64,000 bases of DNA from Nigrospora sphaerica (taxonomy: Eukaryota > Ascomycota > Sordariomycetes > Amphisphaeriales > Apiosporaceae), in the NCBI GenBank assembly GCA_018287875.1, contig JAGVVL010000002.1:2170001-2234000 (forward strand). The letters run 5' to 3'. Every line of letters begins with the position of its first letter. The first letter of the stretch is position 1. The position numbers and the translations under genes were made by a program. The notes beneath the pieces were generated by a model. That model saw nothing but the letters and a program-made list of their open reading frames with translations, was not told the DNA's origin and searched no databases. Below, in pieces: positions 56,176-64,000 of the stretch.

Positions 56176-58469
56176 GATGGGCGGACTCAGCCGGGGACGA
56201 GCTCGGAGATGGATCTCTGCAACCGCCGATTTCTCGATAGGATTTAATTGCCAAATGACCGTTTGCTTCGTCCAGGCCCTTGTGTGACGGGGAAATGTCA
56301 AGAAAGCTGTGCAAGGTTCTACAGGTATCCATAGTGGTCGGATGGATGGATGGTTGGTGTAAGGGCTGCTAACTGGAGCCCCCACCTTGGAAGTCATCGG
56401 TCGAGTGGGGCCGTGCGTTACCTCATAGGTTAGTACATGGGGTGGTACCGGTTGGTTTACTAGCTAACAAACAAGACCGCGCCCCAGACGCGTCTCCCTC
56501 CCATCATCATCACCATCACCCACCAGCATCTTCCGGTCCTGCACTGGCGTCCGCCAGCGACTTTCCGGATCAGCACCCGAGACCTGCCCCGGAAGATATT
56601 CACGCGAGATCACAGGCATCTTCTTGGCGTCTCATGCCCACCCACCCAATGGAAGCTCTTTCGTCTCTCTTGTCCGTCAGTGATGAGAGGGCACCACAGA
56701 ACTCGCATCGCCGCTTACCCCACAGTTCTCCGACTCTCGTTTTCCGCAAGGAATGTCTTTGGACCCCACGGGCGGTCTTGCGCTCCGCGCCACACGTCGC
56801 AGCTTGGGGTCGCAACGGACCTGATGTGCTCGCCGCGGATGGGCTCGTGGCGCGAGGGGAACCAGCTGGCCTGGCACAACAAGACCGTCTGCTGGGAACG
56901 ATGTTTTGGAACTTAACCCTAAGCTACCAATTGGTTCGAGTTTTGCCCCTATAGTCGTCCAGGTTCGCCCTCTACGCTGCGCGGAGGCGCGCGACGCTGC
57001 GCCCTGCTGAAAAGCAGTGCCGGCCGAGCAAGCTTCCACCGGCCGACGGACGATGGGACATTCCAGACGCCACCGTGCGAGCGAAGGCGGGTTCTATGGG
57101 TCGCATGGTAAGAGCTCCTGGGAGACGCCCGTCAGTACTTGCCGCTGGAAGAGTACTCTGGCACCGATGAATCGTCTCGGTGATGGTAGGCCTCTTGGCC
57201 CGGCGGAAGATGCGGGCCTGAGGCTGTTTTTTTGCCTGCCGCTGCGGTCCTCGATCGCCTGGGGCACGGGGGAAAGCGCAGTGCCGGCTACATACAGTCA
57301 GAGCGATGACCCTTCCCTTGCGATCCGTTGCCTTGTATCGCCGGAATCACCAAGTCTCCAAGAGCAGCTTGTGTGAGCGATGGGCACTTGGCCACCACAG
57401 AAGGGTCAACAAGTTCTGGACCCCCTTACTACCGCGCTGTATGCTTTAAGTACCCTGGTGCCCCGTCTCGCGGCTAGCAAACTTCCACAGCCCCTGACAA
57501 GAGCATCCAATCCCCGGCGCTTTGATCTAACCTCCCGAGGCCGCGTGTTGGCGTTTGCTAGACGCGTCACTCATGTGTGATTCGGCCAGCCGCATTAACC
57601 GTCAGTGATGGGTCATATCCTCACACCTAGACGGGCGCCAAACCCTTCGCCGGTTATCCTGACGGATGGCTGGTGAAACTCCCTCTCCTCGGCCCAAGCA
57701 GGGCAGAGGGGAGACGACAGCATGGCTTTTATGGACGTCTTTTGGCCATGCGAAATGCCCCTCGTGCTGGCCGTGTGCTCCATGGGGAGGAATCGAAAAA
57801 CAAGTCCTTGTGGGCAGTGCGTTCAACAGAAAGAGCTTCCTTGGGGCGGGTAACGTGAACAAAGCGTTGGTGCCTGCCGACATCGGATGGGACTCGTCGG
57901 CGATGGTGTTGGTTAGATACGAAAGTCGAGACGCATGTCTGGGGCCGAATGCGTGGCGTCGGCTGTTGGGCTCGGTGTTGAAGACATGAAGTGAGGCCGG
58001 GACCCATCCCCCGATGGTATCAAAGCTTAGTGCTTGTCCGGCCTCGTGGATTGATTCGAAACCGGCTCGGCACAATGGAAACAATTTTTGGTTCTCCATC
58101 TACGGATGTGCCGCTTGGCTTGGCAGGCAAGAACCGGCTGTTCTCCCGCATCTCAACGTGCTCGAGAATGGCCCGCCCACCCCCTTTTTTGATAAGTCTA
58201 CAGTACTTCCGCGGGGTTCTAACTCACACGCTAACGTGCAACAGGGTCGCATCAAAACGATGGCTTCTTGTTTTCTGCCGACTTGATTTATCCAGGATGG
58301 GACGTCGCCTTCCTTGTAAACCCCAACACCAACCCCCCCTCTTGTCCGTGAATGCGTCACGGGGCGGCCCCATTTTACAACACCAAGTCTGTATATTATA
58401 AGTCGACGCGAAGGAACGTGGTAGCCTAGAAATGGACACCGTGTTCAAATTCACGGCATCTATACTGTC
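56176..58469. other. Intergenic region, Rtp1 promoter to AA9 relic
   Basis: 2.3 kb between divergent genes. No gene seen. The missing 5' half of the AA9 gene (signal peptide and His1) was looked for here and not found. An 18-bp word shared with position 29847 occurs at 57472. Confidence 0.5.
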
Positions 58470-59084
58470 TTGCGGTCTTTAGGAGTGACCAACGTGGCCC
58501 GCACCGACATCCGGTGCAACGCTAAGGGCGCGCGGGGGGTCGCATGCAAGTGTGCCGTGTTGCCGGGGGCGACGGTGACGGTCGAGATGCACCAACAGCA
58601 GAACGGCCGCAACTGCCGGAACGAGGCCGTCGGAGGGGCGCACTACGGGCCGGCCAACGTCTACCTGAGCAAGGTGGCGGACGCAGCGACGGCCGACGGG
58701 TCGGCCCCGTGGTACAAGATCTTCTCCAACGCATGGGCGGCCCAGGCGGACGCCGGCCCGAGCGACAGCGACCACTGGGGCACCAACGACCTGGACGCCT
58801 GCTGGGGCCGCATGGACGTGCCAATCCCGGCGGACACGCCGGCGGGCGACTACCTGCTGCGGGCCGAGGTCATCGCCCTGCACACGGCTGGCGGGGCAGG
58901 TGGCGCCGTCCCGGCCGGCGTCGCGCTCCCCGGCGCCTTCAAGGTCAGCGATCCCGGCATCCTGGTCAACATCCAGGCTAAGATATCCGCCTGCGCGACC
59001 CCGGGCCCGGCCGTGGTCCCGGGTGGTGAGGTCCGCACCCCCGGGCTGGGCTGTACGAGCTGCGAGAAAACCTGCGAGGCCTAG
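58470..59084 (+). pseudogene. Broken AA9 (GH61) lytic polysaccharide monooxygenase
   Basis: The frame gives ~205 residues of clear AA9 character: VTNVARTDIRCNAKGARGVA, TVTVEMHQQQNGRNC, GAHYGPANVYLSKVADA, MDVPIPADTPAGDYLLRAEV, IALHTAGG and PGAFKVSDPGILVNI. AA9 enzymes are secreted copper proteins that oxidatively cleave cellulose. Two parts are missing. The 5' end has no ATG and no signal peptide, so the copper-binding N-terminal His is absent (a TTTAG acceptor-like site at 58478-58482 suggests a lost first exon). Second, after IALHTAGGAGGA the sequence jumps to VPAGVALPGAF, deleting in frame the segment that normally holds the conserved Gln-x-Tyr next to the copper site. The internal His at 58641-58643 and at 58881-58883 remain. 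As it stands it cannot be a working LPMO, though the frame is otherwise intact, implying recent decay. Confidence 0.8.
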
Positions 59085-60921
59085 GCCCAGATGGCCGTCG
59101 CCCGCCGTTTATGATGCCTCTGGGCCTGCCGCGGGGTGTTTGGTGGGCGGCGAGCTGAGCATGCGCGCACCCTCGGGTCCATACGCATCGTGAGAGGATT
59201 CAGGTGGCAGGGTTAGGAAGTGGAAGGCGCCACGTGAACTACACTATTCCGTACCCCTCTAGCGCATTTATTCTTCCCCTTTTTTATTGGGCCAAGCCAA
59301 ATCCATGATTCGAAGTACCGGACATAAGAAATGAGATCGTGGAGCCGTGATGTTGGTTGCATGTGCGAGAGGCACGACGTGCGGCAGGGCCGCTCACTAA
59401 CCCATCAACTACAACATCTGGCGCCATACTAACCTGGGCGTCGGTGATCTAAAACCCCACCATTTATAAGCACTCTGTCTGTTGTCCACCCCCGTGGACA
59501 GAGTTGTGTGTTTTCCCTTGGGGCTTCCATGACAGCAGCTCTCGACCTGGCCAAACTCGATCCCAAGGGGTCCGCCACCGAGCCAGTCTGTTTCAGCTTG
59601 TACTAGAAGGCGCCGTGGCCTTCCACAGGGACAGGCTGGCCCGGCGGCGGGTCGGCGATCCCCTCCAGAGAGGGATCGTACAGTAGTATTACTCGTTGGC
59701 CGGGCCTGCCTCGGCGGTCCGTCGGTGAAAACAACCCTATCCGTATAGAGGTGGTCGCCCGGCCTGGAACAGGTTCGCGCTATTCTCGGGAGTCGCACCG
59801 GCACAGGTCGCTTGGGCGGTCCGTATTGGTTGAGGGAGCGGCGGGGATAATCTAACTGCCTCGGCATGCGCCCCGAGAAAGCACTCCCCCCCTCCACTAT
59901 ACGATTCCCCGGAGCTTGAGTTTCAGGGCGCGCTGTAACGTCCTGCCTATAGGGGTGGTCTTCTTGCGTGATCTGCCCCCAACCCCGTCGAATCTGGCCG
60001 ATCACGCTCGGGCGGGTGGGGCCGCATGATCGCTGCGAGGGCCCATCCGTAGGTCTGCTACGGTACAAACTAAACTACTTAACCCGCTAACTACTCGGTA
60101 CATGGATCCTAGATTCATCGGATCGCCTCCCGTTAGCTGACCCTCTTTCCCTATACTTTCGGATGGCCATCCGTCAAAATCCACAACGCAGGCTTTTTGT
60201 GCCTTGACGACCAGCCCGGACTGCCGCTGATTTTCTCTCTCACGGTCCGAGTTCCACAAGACTCAACTCACCAGACTAGGTAGCTGGCCCGAGTTGGGCT
60301 GGCATAGCAACCATTTCCTCCGGGCAAGAGGTATTTACATAAGTACTTATGCAAGAAGTGTAAGCAACTACCTACTTCTTTAGGTACCTACTTAGGTACG
60401 TGGCGCACTACGTTGGTCATCCTATCCCATCATCTCCGAACCCCAATCCCTTCAGTTCCCGTGACCGAGTACCACTCGCTCCAGTACTTATATTGCCCTG
60501 TCTGCTACAAATTGTTGGTGCCGGAATCCATACATGGGCTCATGATTAGGGGGTGGGCCGGACCCGATCTCTGGCAGAGCTACACGACCAGGAGACGGCG
60601 TTCTGTTTCCAGACAAGGGTAGCTCCGGAGGGTCCCGGATATACAGTACGACCTGGTGGAACCTATTCCCCCCGGGTTGGCGGCCGATGCCTGTCCAGTG
60701 AATAGCTTCAAGTTTTCGTGGCGTCTTGCAGTCGCCGTCTGTGCACCGGCATCGCTCTCGTTCGGAAAGGGTACCGCCACTGGAAGGAAGGGGAGGCGAT
60801 AGGCACAATCCCTCTACCCTCGAGCCGCTACCTAAAAGTATCTTTCATCTCCTACTTATGTTTCTACCCTACTCTGCATGCTTCCGCTCGCTCTTTTCTT
60901 TCATGCCGTGATGCGTCCAAT
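59085..60921. other. Intergenic region, AA9 relic to CFEM receptor
   Basis: 1.8 kb. Contains ATAAGTACTTATG at 60339-60351 and CTACCTACTTCTTTAGGTACCTACTTAGGTACG at 60369-60401, the densest cluster of the dispersed motif, about 520 bp upstream of the receptor start. No coding-like frame seen. Confidence 0.6.
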
Positions 60922-62677
60922 ATGCTGGCCAAGATAGCTTCACTTTACCTCTGCGCCGCCCTGGTGGCGGTATGCAGAGCCGACCTGCTTCGCTACGCCG
61001 ACCAGATTCCACCATGCGGTGTTCGTCTCTCCCTAAGAACTCTTTCGACAAGAGAAAGGAAAAAAAAAGGCTTTATTATGACTAACGCCCAATGGCAGCT
61101 GTCCTGCATCCTACAGACCATACCCGCCTCGGCCTGCCAATCCGTTTCGAATTCGACGTGTATCTGTACCGACCCCGACCTCAGCGCCGCCTCTACAGGT
61201 TGCGTGTTAGAAAAATGTTCCGTCGAGGAGGCCTTGAGTATGGTGAACTCGATTCCCGACGACCTTGTGGGCGTTGCTTATGCCCGTCACAGAAGTCATG
61301 AAGGTGCAGGACGAAGCATGCCAGCGGCCGCGACGCTCTCGTCGGGCCACTCTGTTTGGCTTCATCGCCGTCGAGGCATTCACGCTCGGGTGCATTCTGA
61401 CTCGAATGTACTCGAGGTGGAAGACAGCGCCGGGGCGTCAAGTGGACGACTATCTCGTCTTCGTCGTTCTCGTAAGTCTTTGCACTGGGCGTTGCCGCAC
61501 GCCTACTGACGGCTCATGCCTCAAACGGTAGCTTTTGTTCCTCGTCTTCACGGCTCTTGGACAGTACGGTATGACTACATCGCGCGCAGACAGCTTGGAC
61601 GAGAACTGACAGGCCCCAGCGCGTTTCGTTGCTTTTGGTGTTGATATCTGGACGCTTGACAGCGATACCATTTCGGCGGCACTTATGGTATGGCCCGCCA
61701 CGCCACCTCCCGCGGGCGGATGCTCACCTGGCATAGGTCTTCTACATCGACGAGTCGCTCTATATCCTCACCCTCTCCCTCTGCAAGATCATCATGCTTT
61801 GCTTCTTCCTCCGCATTTTCCCGGACAGGTGGTTTCAACGCATCGTCCGAGTCTTCATTGTGTTTGTGGGCCTGTCGACTTTTGCGCTGGTGAGCCTCCA
61901 GATCTTCCAGTGCATACCGTTCGAGTACAACTGGGAAGGATGGAAAGGGAAGACGCAGGCCAAGTGCCTCAATGTCAACAGTCTATCGTACGCGGCGGCG
62001 TCGATCGCTATTGCGCAGGACATCTTCATCATCTTGTTACCGCTCCCCCAGCTGATCAAGTTGCGACTCGGGTGGCGCAAGAAGGCGGGCATCATCCTCA
62101 TGTTCTGCTTGGGAGCCTTGGTCTTCCTCACGGCCTGCATCCGCCTTCGCTCCCTCGTCCTTTTCGCCAAGTCCACCAACCCTACATGGTGAGTGGTTCT
62201 CCCGGCCTGTGGACATGGCGTCTTTCCGACGCGGCGACTGACGATAGGGGTAGGGATTACACCGACGCCATCCTTTGGACAGCACTCGAGATCAACGTGT
62301 CCATCGTCGTCATCTCCTTGCCCGCGATTCGCCTTCTGTTGTCGCAGGCGTGGCCCGGCATGCTTTCCACCCGCCAGAACACGCATCCGCAGTCAACAAC
62401 CTACGGCCGGTCAACGCTGAAAAGCCCCGCGAGCGTAAGCCGATCTACGAAGAGCCAGAACAAAATTCCGGGCCTGTACTCATCACCATGGTCCGTGGGC
62501 GGGGTCCATGGAAATGAGAGTCAGTTGGAACTCGGTGATAGAAGGAACGGCGTGACCGAAACGGCCGTCAGTGTCGGCCATGGTTATGCTCCTCGTGTTT
62601 CGGCCGGGCCAGGCACCTATGCCGCGAGAGATACGATTATGCGGCCGACCCGGCCTCGGGGCTTCATACAGCAGTAG
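60922..62677 (+). CDS. CFEM-domain GPCR-like receptor, PTH11 type
   Basis: Seven exons: 60922-61020, 61099-61237, 61293-61471, 61532-61568 (37 nt), 61620-61687, 61737-62188 and 62254-62677, encoding 465 residues. Introns are 49-78 bp. A signal peptide (LAKIASLYLCAALVAVCRA) precedes a CFEM domain with eight cysteines, IPPCGLSC to DEAC, interrupted by two introns. Seven membrane segments follow, including FGFIAVEAFTLGCILTRMYS, CFFLRIFPDRWFQRIVRVF, DIFIILLPLPQLIKL and DYTDAILWTALEINVSI. This is the fungal Pth11-like receptor family (CFEM subgroup), placed in the plasma membrane with roles in surface sensing, and in pathogens in infection-structure formation. The cytoplasmic tail is Ser/Thr/Gln/Asn-rich. 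Ligand and signalling partner are unknown. Several exon borders were chosen by phase and family alignment, notably the CCCCAG acceptor at 61619. Confidence 0.88.
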
Positions 62678-63452
62678 AGAGACATAACGCAGAGAGTGGC
62701 GCGAAAGCCACGGCATTACTTGCTTTTCTCCCGGCCCCTCCCAGCGGTTGTCTTCTTCGTTTTCCAATGGAGGCGTCGTAAGCCCTGGTGGCAGAACTCG
62801 CCTGACACCGGCGTTGGCCAGGCGGATCCGCCGACCACCAAGTACTTTAGAACGATGGAGCGTGGGATGGGATGGCAACGGACCAGCACATGGCTTTCGA
62901 ACTGACGGGCGAAATTTGAGGCGTCGTGCCATCTACCACGACTAGGTCCGGTGGCTTTCTCAGTCTTGGGCAACCGTCCCAAACGCCACGGTGTGGTTGT
63001 TCGGAAGCTTTTTGCTAACCGGTAGCTGCTCGGTGAGCTGAGGTCCGGAGAAAGTGCTCTTTTACGTACAAATACGGTGGAGCGATGGAGCGAGTGAGTG
63101 AATGGGTTGGAAGTGAGTGAGTGAGGACGCCGCCCTAGAACCCGAAAGCAGATGAGGGCCTGTGCGCTACCCCAGGTTCGCGTCGTCCCCATCTTCTTCG
63201 TATCGCATCACATCGCATCATCCATATCGAGCCACATCTCCCTCGAAACCCGTCGGCCCTGAGAGCGGCTCGGTCACTGAGGTAATAGCTCACCATCCAG
63301 CAAGCAAACAAGCGCTCGTCTCCGCCCATAGTTTGCCCGCGCCCATTCCCGTTCATAGTCTGCCCGCGCCCGTTAGCTCTCGCCTACCGCTCATCATCAT
63401 TTGGCCCCTACACACACCGTCGCCCCTCCTTTTACGCATTTCCACCCCAACC
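62678..63452. other. Intergenic region, receptor 3' end to DUF2470 promoter
   Basis: 775 bp; GAGTGAGTGAATGGGTT-type short repeats near 63087-63122 and a pyrimidine-rich leader before the next gene. Nothing else. Confidence 0.6.
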
Positions 63453-64000
63453 ATGGCAAGCCCGGCGGCTCCGTCGGCCCTCAGCGCCGAAGCCGTCAAG
63501 GCGCGCATCATCTCGCACATGAACAAGGACCACGCGGCCGAGCTGGAGCTCTACCTCCGCGCGTTCAATGGCCTCTCGGCGGCGGCGGCGGCGGGCCCGC
63601 AGCTCGTCGACATGACGCTCGCCGGCATGACGGTGCGGTCGGCGTCGGGGACGCACACGGTGGCCATCGAGCCGCCGCTCGCAGCCCTCGGTGAGGCGCG
63701 CGGCCGGCTCGTCGACATGGCCCAGGCGGCCAGGCGGCGGTTGGGCGTTAGCGACATCCGCGTCGACCGGTTCGCGCGGCCGGCGGGCTTCGACTGCGTC
63801 GTCTTCTTCGGCGTCGCCTTCTACTTCTTCGCCTTCGCCACGCGCGGCCTCGTGCGCCCCGGCACCGGCCCTTGGGCCCTGCTCGACGCCGTCTTCCCCT
63901 ACGGGGCTGGAGGCTACCTCTGGCTCGTCCGCGCCATCTTCGTGCCTGTCCTCGCCATCCACGTGACCGAGGCCTGGTGGATGGCCACGTCGCGGCTCGC
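63453..64000 (+). CDS. DUF2470-domain membrane protein, N-terminal part (3' truncated by window)
   Basis: Open from ATG 63453 to the window end, 182 complete codons with a strong coding bias. The first ~100 residues carry a DUF2470 domain, starting RIISHMNKDHAAELELYL and continuing VDMTLAGMTVRSASGTHTVA and IEPPLAALGEARGRLVDMAQ; the domain is found in pyridoxamine-oxidase-like/heme-related and fungal membrane proteins. Two hydrophobic segments follow (DCVVFFGVAFYFFAFATRG and a second around RAIFVPVLAIHVTEAWWMA). This matches a conserved fungal family of DUF2470 plus four membrane segments, whose function is unknown to me. The stop codon and the last segments lie outside the window. Confidence 0.85.
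   Translation, partial: MASPAAPSALSAEAVKARIISHMNKDHAAELELYLRAFNGLSAAAAAGPQLVDMTLAGMTVRSASGTHTVAIEPPLAALGEARGRLVDMAQAARRRLGVSDIRVDRFARPAGFDCVVFFGVAFYFFAFATRGLVRPGTGPWALLDAVFPYGAGGYLWLVRAIFVPVLAIHVTEAWWMATSRL

Noticed and set aside
58050..58080. TTCGA-containing words as possible tRNA B-boxes (also 31210, 56935 and 59305)
   Set aside because: No matching A-box or acceptor-stem pairing could be found at tRNA spacing; no tRNA gene is supported in the window.
59470..59510. Inverted repeat GTCCACCCCCGTGGAC as a possible hairpin or terminator
   Set aside because: Six-bp perfect stem with a four-base loop in intergenic fungal DNA; too short and without context to call functional.

Overview
The window is a 64 kb stretch of chromosome from a filamentous ascomycete (Pezizomycotina, most likely Sordariomycetes). 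The evidence is: short introns, mostly 49-90 bp, with GT-AG ends and CTAAC/CTGAC branch points; GC-rich coding sequence with C/G-ending codons; and a fungal-specific gene set (HET-C, a CFEM-domain PTH11-type receptor, a KPWE-motif peroxin-like protein, Atg37, an AA9 lytic polysaccharide monooxygenase relic, and a plant/fungal atypical dual-specificity phosphatase). There are no operons and no bacterial, CRISPR or phage features. Exon borders were worked out by hand from splice signals, reading phase and family alignment from memory; none has been confirmed with RNA.

Layout. 1-20 kb: end of a TCP11/SOK1-like gene, MRE11 (three exons), a CPA-type cation/proton exchanger (with a GC-AG intron), a TDT-family malate/sulfite-type transporter with two microexons (6 and 8 nt), a mitochondrial PP2C phosphatase (Ptc6-like), an ER J-domain protein (Hlj1/DNAJB12-like), a small membrane protein (possibly Aim19-related) and a membrane-anchored PFA-DSP phosphatase. 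20-31 kb: D-amino-acid oxidase, flanked by two long gene-poor stretches (3.4 and 6.6 kb) with microsatellites and homopolymer runs. 31-49 kb: PTR2-type peptide transporter, HET-C, a second mitochondrial PP2C (Ptc5/pyruvate dehydrogenase phosphatase-like), a KPWE-motif (Pex39-like) protein, a Pumilio protein, mitoribosomal mS33 (Rsm27; four exons, the last 17 nt) and a divergent RNase III (Rnt1-like). 49-64 kb: Atg37, an unrecognised 256-residue protein, the Rtp1/TANGO6 RNA polymerase II assembly factor, a broken AA9 gene, a CFEM-GPCR in seven exons, and the 5' part of a DUF2470 membrane protein running off the end.

How the genes relate. Most are unlinked housekeeping genes: DNA repair, transcription-complex assembly, rRNA processing, mitochondrial translation and mitochondrial dephosphorylation. 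Two themes recur. One is mitochondria (Ptc6, Ptc5, mS33 and perhaps the Aim19-like protein). The other is peroxisomes (KPWE/Pex39-like, Atg37, and D-amino-acid oxidase, which lacks an obvious PTS1 here). HET-C, the CFEM receptor and the AA9 relic are the lineage-specific genes tied to recognition, environment sensing and plant-polymer breakdown. No new multi-gene system is convincingly visible. The most unusual features are the double-microexon transporter gene, the active-site deletion in the AA9 relic, a coding-like orphan stretch just upstream of the transporter, and a short TAGGTACCTA-type motif scattered through the intergenic DNA.
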